Under the pieces are notes generated by a model. That model was not told the DNA's origin. It saw nothing but the letters and a program-made list of their open reading frames with translations, and did no database searches. Of a DNA stretch of 64,000 bases, positions 30,629-39,808 are shown piece by piece. Position 1 is the stretch's first letter. Each line of letters starts with the position of its first letter. This DNA is from SABI01 sp963677695 (GTDB taxonomy: Bacteria; Spirochaetota; Spirochaetia; Sphaerochaetales; Sphaerochaetaceae), in the NCBI GenBank assembly GCA_963677695.2, contig CAXXUJ010000001.1, positions 2,232,001 through 2,296,000 on the forward strand, in the 5' to 3' direction. The position numbers and the translations under genes are program-made.

Positions 30629-31135
30629 ATGAAAAGAATAGGGATCCTGATCATATGTTTCATAGCTCTCGCTCTTCCTCTCTCTGCTTCGGTCGATGCA
30701 GGTCTCTCCTTTTCGACTTTCTCCGAGATCGGAGGAGATCCTCTTCTTGACCAGGGACTCTATGTCAAGGCAGGAGGGGTCGTTTCGGTCACACGAAGAA
30801 TTGAAGCAGGGGTCTCCGCTGTCATTGAGCTCACTCCAGATATAGCTTCCTCGATCATGATGGAGGGAAAGCTCTCCTATGCCCTTCTCTCACCGGAGTT
30901 CATGATGGGCACGGAAGTACCTCAGTACCCCAATATGTTCCTGGGTCTGGGCGGATTCGCCTCGGTTCCAGACCTTGACTCCTGGGGTCCGGTACTCTCT
31001 CTTACTCCTCTCACGACAGGAGGTCCGCAATTTGAGAGGAAGGAGAGATTTGCTGCCATTTCACTCGCGTATGATGTGCCCGGAGAAAAATTTTCACTTT
31101 TCTTCGAGCTCTTCGGTATCGATTTCTACCTCTAG
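30629..31135 (+). CDS. exported protein, possible beta-barrel
   Basis: 168 residues from the ATG at 30629, preceded by GAGGTGAG (a GTG at 30623 is also in frame). Signal peptide KRIGILIICFIALALPLSASV. The mature sequence has barrel-like strands (DAGLSFSTFSEIGG, LYVKAGGVVSVTRRIEAGVSAVIELTP, FAAISLAYDVPGEKFSLFFELFGIDFYL) and ends in Leu after aromatic residues. It begins 7 nt after its similar neighbour, and the two may be distant paralogues. Function unknown. Confidence 0.6.
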   Translation: MKRIGILIICFIALALPLSASVDAGLSFSTFSEIGGDPLLDQGLYVKAGGVVSVTRRIEAGVSAVIELTPDIASSIMMEGKLSYALLSPEFMMGTEVPQYPNMFLGLGGFASVPDLDSWGPVLSLTPLTTGGPQFERKERFAAISLAYDVPGEKFSLFFELFGIDFYL

Positions 31136-31140
31136 TCAGG

Positions 31141-31169
31141 TTGCGGCCACTCTGTAAGGAGAGTATACT
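31141..31169 (+). promoter_or_regulatory. promoter of the MBL-fold gene
   Basis: -35 TTGCGG (31141-31146), 17-bp spacer, -10 TATACT (31164-31169), start near 31176. The start would fall within or next to AGGAGG, so the leader is only about 12 nt. Confidence 0.55.
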
Positions 31170-31187
31170 TTCCTAGGAGGCTTGAAC

Positions 31188-32015
31188 ATGACCATCACCA
31201 CCTTATCAGATAATCATGCACTTGAGGGATCTTCGTGCACAGCAGAGCACGGGTTCAGTATGTATATAGAGTCGGGTGACCGCAAGATTCTCTTCGATAC
31301 CGGATGCGGTACGCTCTTTCTCGAGAATGCCCGTCAACTCGGAGTCGACCTCTCTGCAATAGACACCCTGATTATCTCACACGGACATTACGACCATGGG
31401 GGCGGAGTCAGGTCTCTCCTCGATACCTTCTCCTATACCTCTCTTACCATGTACACAGGCGAAGGGTTCTTCAACAGGAAGTTCGTAAGAGAAGAGGAGG
31501 GGGAAAGGTACACCGGAGTTGATTACGATGCCGCTTTTCTCGTTGAAAAGGGAATCGATTACCAGACAGTAGGGCGTGACCCGGTGATGATAGGAGAGGG
31601 GATCTATCTTATTTCCCGTTTTACCGGAAAGGAAGAGAATGATGATCTCAACCCCCGTTTTCTCATTGAAGATAAGAAGGGTGTCCATATTGACCTTTTC
31701 AATGACGAAGTCTCTCTTGTGTTTGAAACTCCCGACGGTCTTATCCTTATAACGGGATGTTCCCATCCCGGAATCCTGAACATGGTGGAGAAGGTACGTG
31801 ATACCTTCGGGAAACCGGTGAAGACGCTGCTTGGAGGCATTCACCTCTATGATGCGAATGAGGTAAAGATGAAACGGGTTGCCGACGCACTTCTTTCGAG
31901 TGGAATCAAGACGCTCGGGGTATCTCACTGCACCGGAGATGCTGCAGAGGAATATCTGGCAGAAAGAACCGATCGGTTCTTCCTCAACTCAGCAGGAGTG
32001 GTGAAAGAACTGTAG
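31188..32015 (+). CDS. MBL-fold metallohydrolase
   Basis: 275 residues from the ATG at 31188, with AGGAGG 7 nt upstream. The metallo-beta-lactamase ligands are ISHGHYDHGGG (HxHxDH), a His in LITGCSHPGILNM and HLYDANE. The N-terminus TITTLSDNHALEG...EHGFSMYIESGDRKILFDTGCGTLF matches the subgroup annotated as 7,8-dihydropterin-6-methyl-4-(beta-ribofuranosyl)-aminobenzene-5'-phosphate synthase-like proteins. In bacteria that name is only a homology label, so the substrate is unknown. Monocistronic, with its own promoter. Confidence 0.87.
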   Translation: MTITTLSDNHALEGSSCTAEHGFSMYIESGDRKILFDTGCGTLFLENARQLGVDLSAIDTLIISHGHYDHGGGVRSLLDTFSYTSLTMYTGEGFFNRKFVREEEGERYTGVDYDAAFLVEKGIDYQTVGRDPVMIGEGIYLISRFTGKEENDDLNPRFLIEDKKGVHIDLFNDEVSLVFETPDGLILITGCSHPGILNMVEKVRDTFGKPVKTLLGGIHLYDANEVKMKRVADALLSSGIKTLGVSHCTGDAAEEYLAERTDRFFLNSAGVVKEL

Positions 32016-32028
32016 CCTGAATGGAAAA

Positions 32029-33693
32029 CTATCCGAGTACATTCTCTTTCAGGGCTTTTTTGTGTTCATACATCAGGCTGTCGACTTCCTTATAGAACGC
32101 CTTGAAGTCTGTTTTGTCCCGGTAGATCTTCGAACCGAAGGCGAGTACGATGTCGTACGGGATACTCCCGGAGACTTCCTCCAGTCTTTCCTTCACTCCA
32201 TTGGAGAACTTCAGGAACAGCTCTTCATTCGTATCTTCCATGACTGCCGCGAATTCATCTCCGCTGATCCTGTAGCACTTTCCGGTTGTTCCAGCCTCCA
32301 AAGAAAGAGCATTACATGCACTCTTGATAGCGTTATCACCTTCGGTGTGTCCGTAGGTGTCATTGATCATCTTCAGATGGTTCAGGTCCATGAGGACAAG
32401 ACGGAACTCAACCCCTTCCTTCTGATACTTCTCGATATCTTCCTCGAAGGACGTACGGTTCCTTCCCTTCGTAAGGAAGTCCTCATAGGCAAGACGTTTG
32501 AATATAATCGCCTGATTCTTATGTTCAACGAGAATGGCAATCGACTGTATTGCTTCTTTCATGACGAGGATGAAGAAGATTAGAACCCCAAGCGAGAGGT
32601 ATATGCTCTGATCATGGTATGCACCCATAAGGAATATGATCATGATTACTGCAACGAATATAAAGAGAATGAGGAAAATGAAGAGATACCGTCTTGCATT
32701 GAAGTTTTTCTTTCTGAATCCTTCGATTGATAGAGTTGCGATAATCAGTATGCTCGTGAAGGCGACTCCGATGATCGAGTATACTGTAGTTGAAATATAA
32801 GGAATCACTCCTGTGATCTGCAGGAGGAACTCTGCAATTACAAGGAGTGTAAGGATGGTAGCAGTGATGGTGAATATTTTCTTGAATCCCTTGAGTACGA
32901 TATCACGGAAGAAGAGGAGTACAGTAAGCGGCATAAGCACGTTCAGGATATAACTGATACTGCCGATGATGAATCGATTGGGAGTAATGAATTGCAGGAG
33001 CGTTGATTCGGAAAGAATCCATAGGCTGGAAAAGAGGCCGAACACTGCGAGATAGATAATATGCTTTCTCGCAGTCGGAAATTTTTTCATCCATGGCAGG
33101 ATGGATAAGGAGAAAAGGCTGAGGAGTCCAATGAGTACCGATACGAGAAAATTCACTCTATTGCTATTATAGATATCGATGATGAGTGCTTCCCCTGCAC
33201 CGAGAACGACAGGGTTCAGATACCCTGAAAATTCCTTTGTAGGAGACATATAGGTTATTTTCAGTTTTTCACCTGTGTAATCCCGAAGAGGCAGGTCAAT
33301 GAACTGCCATGAAGAGGGGTAAGGGTTATGGAACCAGGACTCAGTTGACGAGACATCCCAGGAATAAATTTCTTCATCCCCTATACTTACTTTCATATCG
33401 GTCATGGAGGATCTGAGACGGAGTACGGGATACTGGAGCTCTTCCGCTTTTATTGTTCTTTCAATAGTGAACGGTACTCCTTTATCCAGTGTGAAGTTGA
33501 AGGGGAGATTAACGTTGGTTTGAACGCCGCCTGGGTGGGAGAGAGTCCAGTCCTCATTGATCGGATGGATTTTGTCACTGTCTACCAGAAATCCCTGGGA
33601 CTTTCCGATGAAGGCAAAGGCAAGAAAAAGGACGACTCCTGCTATTTTGAGAGTTGTTTTTATGATTGATATGAAATGGCGTGTGTTACCCAT
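32029..33693 (-). CDS. 7TM-DISM type membrane GGDEF protein
   Basis: 554 residues. An N-terminal TM (about 13-32) is followed by an extracytoplasmic jelly-roll-like sensor domain (about 40-180: VNLPFNFTLDKGVPFTIERTI, WFHNPYPSSWQFIDLPL). Seven membrane helices (about 180-400) lead to a C-terminal GGDEF domain (about 405-550). The signature is RISGDEFAAVM, so the first Gly is Ser (SGDEF). Upstream, DLNHLKMINDTYGHTEGDNAI is normal. It may make c-di-GMP or bind it. A -10-like TATAAC lies 9 nt before the ATG, and no Shine-Dalgarno was seen. Confidence 0.88.
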   Translation of the reverse strand: MGNTRHFISIIKTTLKIAGVVLFLAFAFIGKSQGFLVDSDKIHPINEDWTLSHPGGVQTNVNLPFNFTLDKGVPFTIERTIKAEELQYPVLRLRSSMTDMKVSIGDEEIYSWDVSSTESWFHNPYPSSWQFIDLPLRDYTGEKLKITYMSPTKEFSGYLNPVVLGAGEALIIDIYNSNRVNFLVSVLIGLLSLFSLSILPWMKKFPTARKHIIYLAVFGLFSSLWILSESTLLQFITPNRFIIGSISYILNVLMPLTVLLFFRDIVLKGFKKIFTITATILTLLVIAEFLLQITGVIPYISTTVYSIIGVAFTSILIIATLSIEGFRKKNFNARRYLFIFLILFIFVAVIMIIFLMGAYHDQSIYLSLGVLIFFILVMKEAIQSIAILVEHKNQAIIFKRLAYEDFLTKGRNRTSFEEDIEKYQKEGVEFRLVLMDLNHLKMINDTYGHTEGDNAIKSACNALSLEAGTTGKCYRISGDEFAAVMEDTNEELFLKFSNGVKERLEEVSGSIPYDIVLAFGSKIYRDKTDFKAFYKEVDSLMYEHKKALKENVLG

Positions 33694-33923
33694 GTATGCT
33701 GTGTTATACCTTCTGTTTTCACAATTCGTTATCCGATACGCAGTCCCGAGAAAAGGGGTTTCCCGCTATCAGCTTTGAATATTACCATAATTTTATGTAT
33801 ACGTAAATTCTGTCAGAAGCTATATTCCTATTAAAACAGGTACAAGCTGAACATACACTTTTCAAATTTCTCTATTCGAAAGAGATATGGTACAATAAGA
33901 CTACAATACCTATTTGGAGGTAC

Positions 33924-34274
33924 ATGATGTTTATTTCACACGTAGATGATATAGCAGCTAAAAGAATAGAAAACGAGAAGATGAAGGGGGTGACCAAGCA
34001 GGTGCTTGTCTCCCCGACCGAGGGATGGAAAGACTACGTCATGAGACGGTTCGTCCTCGATATCGGCGGCTATGCCCCGAAGCATTCCCACCCGTGGCCG
34101 CATATTGCATACGTCCTGGAGGGAACGGGGATGCTGTTCCTTGAAGGTGAGGAGTATCCTCTTACCCCGGGATCAGTCTCCTATATTCCCAGTGACGCCC
34201 TGCATCAGATTCGCGCGAAAGAGGATAGCGGTCTTACCTTCCTCTGTATCGTTCCTCCTGAAGGAGATGTGTGA
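33924..34274 (+). CDS. cupin-domain protein
   Basis: 116 residues, single conserved-barrel cupin_2 fold. Motif 1 is HSHPWPHIAYVLEGTGMLFLEG (the metal-binding His and Glu positions are present), and motif 2 is PGSVSYIPSDALHQIRAKED. GGAGG precedes the tandem ATG-ATG start. It is translationally coupled (TGATG) to the hemerythrin/DUF438 gene, suggesting both respond to metal, oxygen or nitric oxide. A promoter with -10 TACAAT lies at about 33893, with a short inverted repeat (TCTCT/AGAGA) upstream. Confidence 0.87.
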   Translation: MMFISHVDDIAAKRIENEKMKGVTKQVLVSPTEGWKDYVMRRFVLDIGGYAPKHSHPWPHIAYVLEGTGMLFLEGEEYPLTPGSVSYIPSDALHQIRAKEDSGLTFLCIVPPEGDV

Positions 34275-35422
34275 TGAAACATGTCGCTTACCTGCAGCTC
34301 CTCGAGTATGTCCTTCATCTCGATACTCCCGGGAAGAACAAAGAACGGCTTGCAGCATGCAGAGAACACTTCGATACCGTAACATCTGAGGATATCATCT
34401 CCATCGTTGATGATGTGATGAATGCCGAGCCTGATATAGAGAGGGTGAAAATCCTTGTCACCCGAATGATCCACTCGTTCAGCAAGGGAATCAACAGGGA
34501 GGCAAGACCCTTCCCGAGAGATTTCGCACCCATCGAGGAGCTGTTGAAACGAAATGATACACTCAATGAAATCCTCGCAGACTGCTCGATTCTGCTGAAA
34601 AGGGCGAACGCCACGGGTTTCACTGATGATATCAGGGGGCGTCTCGATAACAGTGTGAGAACGATCGACGGCTCGATCTCCCATTACCAGAGGAAGGAGA
34701 ACAGACTCTTCCCCCTCGTAGAGAGATTCATTCCCGAACACCGATGCGTGCAACTGATGTGGGCGATCCATGACGATATCAGGAAAACTCTCTCCCTTCT
34801 CCTCTCCTTCAGGGAAGATACGGAGGCAGGAATTAAAGAGTATAATAAGGCCTTCGGAACCCTCTTCTTCGATGTAAAATCGATGATCATGAGGGAGGAA
34901 CAGATTCTCTTCCCGGAAGTGATCAGACGCATTCCTGCCAATGCTATCCATACGATGGATGAGAATCAGTATGAAGAAGAGAAAGCTTCGTATAGCGATG
35001 AACAGGAGGCGGACAGGAAAGTCGATCTGGTTACGGGCAATCCCACCCTCCGTCAGATAGTCTCCATATTCAACAACCTCCCGGTAGATATCACTTTCGT
35101 CGACGAACATGATGAGGTCGTCTACTTCAGCACTCCCGATCACCGTATCTTTCCCCGTTCAAAGGGAATCATCGGAAGGAATGTGAAGAACTGCCATCCC
35201 CCCAAGTCTCTCCATGTCGTGGAGAAGATCGTAGCGGCCTTTAAGGCTGGTACCCGCGATACCGCGGAATTCTTCCTGATTATGGGGGAGAAGAAGATAC
35301 GCATCGAATACCGTGCGATCCGTGATGAAATAGGCACCTATAAAGGAACGCTGGAAGTCACTCAGGAGATATCACACCTGCAGGAGCTCACTGAACCGAA
35401 GCGCCTTCTCGACTGGGAGTAG
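34274..35422 (+). CDS. DUF438 / hemerythrin / PAS protein
   Basis: 382 residues from the ATG overlapping the cupin stop. It has an N-terminal DUF438 helical domain (about 5-80) and a hemerythrin-like four-helix domain (about 85-230) with His/Glu ligands in SISHYQRKENRLFPLVE, AIHDDIRK and REEQILFPEV. The C-terminal PAS domain (about 260-370) reads LPVDITFVDEHDEVVYFSTPDHRIFPRSKGIIGRNVKNCHPPKSLHVVEKIV. Proteins of this set are found in anaerobes and are thought to sense oxygen or NO, or to have a redox role. Its linkage with a cupin is common in Firmicutes and spirochaetes. Confidence 0.88.
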   Translation: MKHVAYLQLLEYVLHLDTPGKNKERLAACREHFDTVTSEDIISIVDDVMNAEPDIERVKILVTRMIHSFSKGINREARPFPRDFAPIEELLKRNDTLNEILADCSILLKRANATGFTDDIRGRLDNSVRTIDGSISHYQRKENRLFPLVERFIPEHRCVQLMWAIHDDIRKTLSLLLSFREDTEAGIKEYNKAFGTLFFDVKSMIMREEQILFPEVIRRIPANAIHTMDENQYEEEKASYSDEQEADRKVDLVTGNPTLRQIVSIFNNLPVDITFVDEHDEVVYFSTPDHRIFPRSKGIIGRNVKNCHPPKSLHVVEKIVAAFKAGTRDTAEFFLIMGEKKIRIEYRAIRDEIGTYKGTLEVTQEISHLQELTEPKRLLDWE

Positions 35423-35423
35423 C

Positions 35424-36653
35424 CTAGCGGTACCTGATCCATTTCATGATCTCTTTTATGGATCCCTTCTTCCCTGTGAGAAGGATGCCGACCCTGAAGA
35501 TCCTCGACGATACCCACACCGCCCCTGCAATCGAGGCAAGAAGTATCGCAAAGCAGAGAAGGAGCTCCCAGCCGGAAGGGGTGTCGACCATCACTCTGAT
35601 GAACATCACCATCGGGGAGGTCATGGGGAAATAGGAAAGAATCAAGCTGAGGGCTGAGCCGGGATTCATAACGAAATTTGAGATCATCACCATGGGAATC
35701 ACGAGGAAGATGATCAGAGGCCAGGCAAGCTGTCCCAGATTCTGTTCGTTTTCGGCAGCAGCTCCCAGAGCGGCATAGATCGAAGCGTAGAGTGCAAATG
35801 CTGCGATAAAGAAAAGGAAGAGAAGGATAAGGGTCGTTATCGAGAAAGAAGAGGGGAGAGATAGGTCGCGGAAGACGATCTGAATGATAAGGGCCGCACT
35901 TATCCAGATGAGGTACTGAAGGATACCGGCACTTCCGATGCCGATAATCTTTCCAGCCATGATCTCTGTCGGTCGCGCCGAAGAGAGGAGGACTTCCACT
36001 GTTTTCGAGGTTTTCTCGGTCACTACCGAGCGCCCGATCATCTGACCGTAAAGGAGCGTGGACATGTACAGCAGCATGATGAACGAAATCGCTGTCATGA
36101 TCACGGTGAACATATCCTCTCCTTCACTCTCACCCGATGATGTGATCTTCTTCATGATCACATGAGGAACCCTGGAAAGCTCCCTGAATTCCTCCTGAGA
36201 ATACCCTGCATCCTCGAGCCTGGCGGCGACTGCGATATTCCCGATAATCGAGGAGATCATCTGGGAGTAGGTGTAGTCCGTACCGGACTTCGAATAGTAG
36301 GTGAAATGCTCTATCTTTGTGATATCACCGGCGATCTCGACAACACCCTGCAGTGCATCGTTGTTCAGGAGCTCTTCTTTATATGATTCAAGGTCCTCAG
36401 CTCCAGCAATACTCACTCCCTGAGGGAAAAACGCTTCCTGAAGAGCCTGCATCACCTCATTCGAGGCACCGTAGACTGCAATGACCTTTCCTTCCTGTAC
36501 ATCGTCAGCGCCTCGGGTTAAGAGGGAAGGGAGAACCGTGACGGCGAATATGAGCAGGGGACCGAGAATCGTGACAATCAGAAACGTTTTTGTATGAACG
36601 ATCGACCTGAATTCATGCTGTGCAATGATCTTTACTTTCTTTGTTCTCACCAT
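35424..36653 (-). CDS. ABC-2 type exporter permease (NatB-like)
   Basis: 409 residues. TM1 is at about 24-44 (FLIVTILGPLLIFAVTVLPSLL), then a large extracytoplasmic loop of about 150 residues, then five TM helices (about 185-390), with the family motif MIGRSVVTEKTSKTVEVLLSSARPTEIMAGKIIGI. This matches the NatB/YhaP type. It starts 1 nt after the ATPase gene stop and works with it. Substrate unknown; NatAB exports sodium in Bacillus, but homologues have varied roles. Confidence 0.9.
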   Translation of the reverse strand: MVRTKKVKIIAQHEFRSIVHTKTFLIVTILGPLLIFAVTVLPSLLTRGADDVQEGKVIAVYGASNEVMQALQEAFFPQGVSIAGAEDLESYKEELLNNDALQGVVEIAGDITKIEHFTYYSKSGTDYTYSQMISSIIGNIAVAARLEDAGYSQEEFRELSRVPHVIMKKITSSGESEGEDMFTVIMTAISFIMLLYMSTLLYGQMIGRSVVTEKTSKTVEVLLSSARPTEIMAGKIIGIGSAGILQYLIWISAALIIQIVFRDLSLPSSFSITTLILLFLFFIAAFALYASIYAALGAAAENEQNLGQLAWPLIIFLVIPMVMISNFVMNPGSALSLILSYFPMTSPMVMFIRVMVDTPSGWELLLCFAILLASIAGAVWVSSRIFRVGILLTGKKGSIKEIMKWIRYR

Positions 36654-36654
36654 G

Positions 36655-37551
36655 TCAGTTCTCCTTGTTCCCTACCAGAGAGACGAACAGCGAGTGAAGG
36701 GAAGGGGAACTCAGTTCGTATCGCCTGATCGATATTCTTCCTGCAAGAGCTGCGTACAGGGCATCGGTATCAGCATCAGGAGTGAGGAGAATCTCTATAT
36801 ACTTCGGGTATTCAACAAGTTTTTCAACCTGGGGAAGCTCCCTGATGAATGAAGCATCACCGCTGAATTCGATGATCAGAGAATTACCTGCCGCCCTGCG
36901 TCTTATCTCCTCTATGGGACCATAGAGCACAGCTTTCCCCTTGTTCAGAAGAAGGATGGAATCACAAATCTTCTCCGCCTGCTCCATGATATGGGTGGAA
37001 AACAGGATCGTCTTCCCCTCCCTCGCCATATCGGTGATTACCTCTCTCATGCTGTCGGTGCTCACCGGGTCGAGACCGCTGAACGGCTCATCGAGGAAGA
37101 TGATCTTTGGGTCATGAACAACAGATGAGATGAACTGAACCTTCTGGGCCATTCCCTTGCTCAGCTCCTCAACCTTCCGCTCCTTCCAATCCGAGAGATC
37201 GAAGATATTGAGCCAGTGATCGATAGATGCTTCAAGCATCTCCGTCTCCTTTCCTTTCAGCTGACCGAGATAGAGGAGAAGGTCATGAACCTTCTCCTTC
37301 CTGTAGAGCCCGCGCTCTTCCGGAAGATATCCGATTGATTCCATATCATCATCAGTGAGGGGGCGGCCATCAAAGAGAATCGTACCCGAATCAGGGGCTA
37401 TGATATTCATGATCATCCTGATGGTTGTAGTCTTGCCGGCCCCGTTCGGCCCGATAATGCCTGTGATCTTCCCTTTCTCTCCCTGAAATGAAAGACCGTC
37501 AACCGCAGGTACGGATCCGTAATGTTTCGTTACCTCTCTCAGTTCAATCAT
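36655..37551 (-). CDS. ABC exporter ATPase (NatA-like)
   Basis: 298 residues. Walker A is GPNGAGKTT, the Q loop GYLPEERGLY (the EERG form typical of NatA/YhaQ), signature LSKGMAQKVQF, Walker B IIFLDEPFSGLDP and switch H FSTHIME. The C-terminal domain (about 210-298) is the DUF4162 extension. The start at 37551 has GAGGAG about 12 nt upstream, a long spacing. First gene of a two-gene operon with the NatB-like permease. Confidence 0.92.
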   Translation of the reverse strand: MIELREVTKHYGSVPAVDGLSFQGEKGKITGIIGPNGAGKTTTIRMIMNIIAPDSGTILFDGRPLTDDDMESIGYLPEERGLYRKEKVHDLLLYLGQLKGKETEMLEASIDHWLNIFDLSDWKERKVEELSKGMAQKVQFISSVVHDPKIIFLDEPFSGLDPVSTDSMREVITDMAREGKTILFSTHIMEQAEKICDSILLLNKGKAVLYGPIEEIRRRAAGNSLIIEFSGDASFIRELPQVEKLVEYPKYIEILLTPDADTDALYAALAGRISIRRYELSSPSLHSLFVSLVGNKEN

Positions 37552-37650
37552 GGTTCCTGCAACTCCTCTCTTGAAAGTCCCCGGAGTCTTTAAGCATTGT
37601 TACGATGATTCATGGTATCCGGCGGAAAAATTATACCACATTCGAAAGTA

Positions 37651-37897
37651 CCTGTAAGCACCCTGTTCAGGTATAAAAATGGGGAATCAGGAAGGTAGAG
37701 ACTTCAGGCTGAAGAGCTCTCTCCAACAGGGTGTTTCAGGGGGCTATCATAATATTTCATTATGTGCTAACCTGCGGCTTCATAACGGATTGGAAACCAG
37801 TCCTGCCTATAGCCGGAACCATCTTCCCGGCTGAATCATTTCAATAAAAAATGAAGGTTGATCACTGCATCTTAAAAAGATGCTCAGAAGGATAACT
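37651..37897 (+). promoter_or_regulatory. structured 5' leader of the DEAD-box helicase gene
   Basis: In the 346-bp gap before the helicase gene, a -10-like TATAAA lies near 37673. The leader that follows can form at least three hairpins: GGATTGG/CCAGTCC (37787-37803), AGCCGG/CCGGCT (37811-37832) and GCATCTT/AAGATGC (37867-37883). The last ends 4 nt before the Shine-Dalgarno. A 14-codon upstream ORF (37851-37895, peptide MKVDHCILKRCSEG) stops 2 nt before the helicase ATG, though it lacks a Shine-Dalgarno. This resembles leaders of cold-shock and autoregulated helicase genes. The first 90 bp of the gap show nothing notable. Confidence 0.5.
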
Positions 37898-39178
37898 ATG
37901 GATTTTTACACACTCGGTTTGACCGGGGAACTGCTTGAAGCAGTCGAAAAGAAAGGATACACCACACCAACTGCCATACAGGTACGCTCTATTCCCGCAA
38001 TTCTGAAGGGGAAGGATGTGCTCGGCGGCGCCCAGACGGGCACTGGAAAAACAGCTGCTTTCGCATTGCCCATTCTGCATCTGCTGAACGAATCAGGAAA
38101 GAAAACCAACAAACCCCGTGCGCTTGTACTTTCCCCGACACGTGAGCTCGCCGCTCAGGTTACCGAAAGCTTTCACGATTACGGAAGCATGCTATCTCTG
38201 CGCACCCTCAGTATCTTCGGCGGGGTGAAGATCAATCCCCAGATAGCTGCTCTCAGGAAAGGGACAGATGTTCTGGTGGCTACACCTGGGCGCCTTCTTG
38301 ACCATATCAACCAGAACACAGTGAACCTCTCCGATATCGAGATCCTCGTTCTTGATGAAGCCGACAGAATGCTTGATATGGGGTTCGTCAGAGATATCAG
38401 GAAGATCATGAAATTCCTTCCTCCTCGCAGACAGAATCTTCTTTTCTCCGCCACCTACAGCAAGGAAATAAAGAGACTCTCCCGTGACATTCTTCATAAC
38501 CCGGAGACCATAGAAGTCTCGAAGCAGAACAAGGCAGCCGATAAAGTGGATCAGTATTTCTATTCCATCACAAAAGAACAGAAACGTCACCTCCTGCTGC
38601 ATTTCATCAAGACCCAGTCCTGGTACCAGGCCCTTGTATTCGTGAGCACAAAGCATGGAGCCGACCGCCTGTGCAAGCAGCTGAAGAAAGAAGGTGTCCC
38701 GGCAGGAGCCATCCACGGTAATAAGAGTCAGAATGAACGAACGAGAGCACTGGGAAATTTCAAGAAAGGTGACCTTCAGATCCTTGTTGCCACTGATGTC
38801 GCAGCGAGAGGCATTCACCTTGAAGAGCTCAGCCACGTAGTAAATTTCAACCTGCCACAGGTCGCCGAAGATTATATTCATAGAATCGGAAGAACCGGTA
38901 GAGCCGGTAAATCGGGTGAAGCAATCACCTTCGTCAGTACCGATGAGAGTGATCAGTGGAAGAAGATTCAGAGGGTTTTGAAAACAGAAGTTGATGTTTC
39001 AAAACCTGAAGGATTTGTCGAGGTGAAGAATCCTCGGCCAGGCAATCAGGGGAATAGACCTGGTGTGTCAGGACAGGGCCAGAGACAATCGGAACCATCA
39101 GCAGCCCCGAAGAACCCAAGGTCCCGATCTAGAAGATCTGGAGACAGAAACAGGAAATTTAGTTCAGCACGGGCATAG
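37898..39178 (+). CDS. DEAD-box ATP-dependent RNA helicase (RhlE-like)
   Basis: 426 residues from the ATG at 37898, with AAGGA 5 nt upstream; an in-frame ATG at 37880 lies inside the leader hairpin. Motifs in order are the F...Q motif (FYTLGLTGELLEAVEKKGYTTPTAIQ), I AQTGTGKT, Ia PTRELA, Ib TPGRLLD, II DEAD, III SAT, IV VFVSTK, V TDVAARG and VI HRIGRTGR. The C-terminal tail of about 55 residues is basic and rich in Arg, Gly, Ser and Pro, as in RhlE-type proteins that bind structured RNA. It probably helps ribosome assembly or RNA turnover, often in the cold. Confidence 0.95.
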   Translation: MDFYTLGLTGELLEAVEKKGYTTPTAIQVRSIPAILKGKDVLGGAQTGTGKTAAFALPILHLLNESGKKTNKPRALVLSPTRELAAQVTESFHDYGSMLSLRTLSIFGGVKINPQIAALRKGTDVLVATPGRLLDHINQNTVNLSDIEILVLDEADRMLDMGFVRDIRKIMKFLPPRRQNLLFSATYSKEIKRLSRDILHNPETIEVSKQNKAADKVDQYFYSITKEQKRHLLLHFIKTQSWYQALVFVSTKHGADRLCKQLKKEGVPAGAIHGNKSQNERTRALGNFKKGDLQILVATDVAARGIHLEELSHVVNFNLPQVAEDYIHRIGRTGRAGKSGEAITFVSTDESDQWKKIQRVLKTEVDVSKPEGFVEVKNPRPGNQGNRPGVSGQGQRQSEPSAAPKNPRSRSRRSGDRNRKFSSARA

Positions 39179-39283
39179 TAGCTCATGCTGCATTCACTTG
39201 ATACTGTATCCGATTCCTTATGTAGATCCAGGCGATTCATTTAAAATCTTGCGACAAAGGGGTCGGTATGACACCGGGGAAAG

Positions 39284-39700
39284 TCACTCCCCGATGATCT
39301 TGACCAGCACTCTCTTGTTTCTTTTCCCATCGAATTCGAAGTAGAAGATCTGTTCCCAGGTACCGAAATCGAGCCTGCCTTCGGTGATAGCACAGACAGT
39401 CTCCCGTCCCATGATCGTCCTTTTCAGGTGGGCATCTGCATTGTCCTCGTAGCCGTTGTGCTGGTACTGTGAATAGGGTTTCTCAGGAGCGAGTCCCTCA
39501 AGCCATTTCTCGTAGTCGTTATGTAATCCCCTCTCATCATCATTGATGAAGACACTTGCTGTGATATTCATCGCATTTACAAGAACGAGGCCTTCTCTCA
39601 CTCCGCTCGCATCGATCGCTTTCTGAACTTCTCCTGTAATATTCACAAGTCCGCGTCGGGACGGAAGGTTGAAATGCAGTTCCTTTCTATATGATTTCAT
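39284..39700 (-). CDS. yjbQ: YjbQ/UPF0047-family protein
   Basis: 138 residues, the full length of the family. Hallmarks are VNITGEVQKAI, GLVLVNAMNITASVFINDDE, a conserved YQHNGYEDNADAHLKRTIMGRE (His ligands) and GTWEQIFYFEFDGKRNKRVLVKIIGE. Members are trimeric, and some were annotated as thiamin-phosphate synthase-like from weak activity; the true role is unresolved. GGAG lies 9 nt before the ATG. Monocistronic; a small hairpin spans its stop codon. Confidence 0.92.
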   Translation of the reverse strand: MKSYRKELHFNLPSRRGLVNITGEVQKAIDASGVREGLVLVNAMNITASVFINDDERGLHNDYEKWLEGLAPEKPYSQYQHNGYEDNADAHLKRTIMGRETVCAITEGRLDFGTWEQIFYFEFDGKRNKRVLVKIIGE

Positions 39701-39754
39701 AGCTCTTTCTCCTTGATTTCAATATCGTACCACCAGGAGAGCAGGTGTGTACAG

Positions 39755-39786
39755 AAAAACGGCTCCCGTTTTTTCATGCGGGAGCC
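39755..39786 (-). terminator. terminator of the GntR-SPFH-ABC operon
   Basis: An 8-bp perfect stem (GGCTCCCG / CGGGAGCC, 39761-39768 with 39779-39786) followed on the minus strand by GTTTTT. It lies 23-54 nt after the stop of the last gene, at 39809. Confidence 0.92.
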
Positions 39787-39808
39787 AGACTGTTTTTTTA
39801 CTGAGGGT

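Noticed and set aside
39275..39293. Hairpin CGGGGA/TCCCCG at the end of yjbQ
   Set aside because: The stop codon lies in the loop and no T-run follows on the minus strand.
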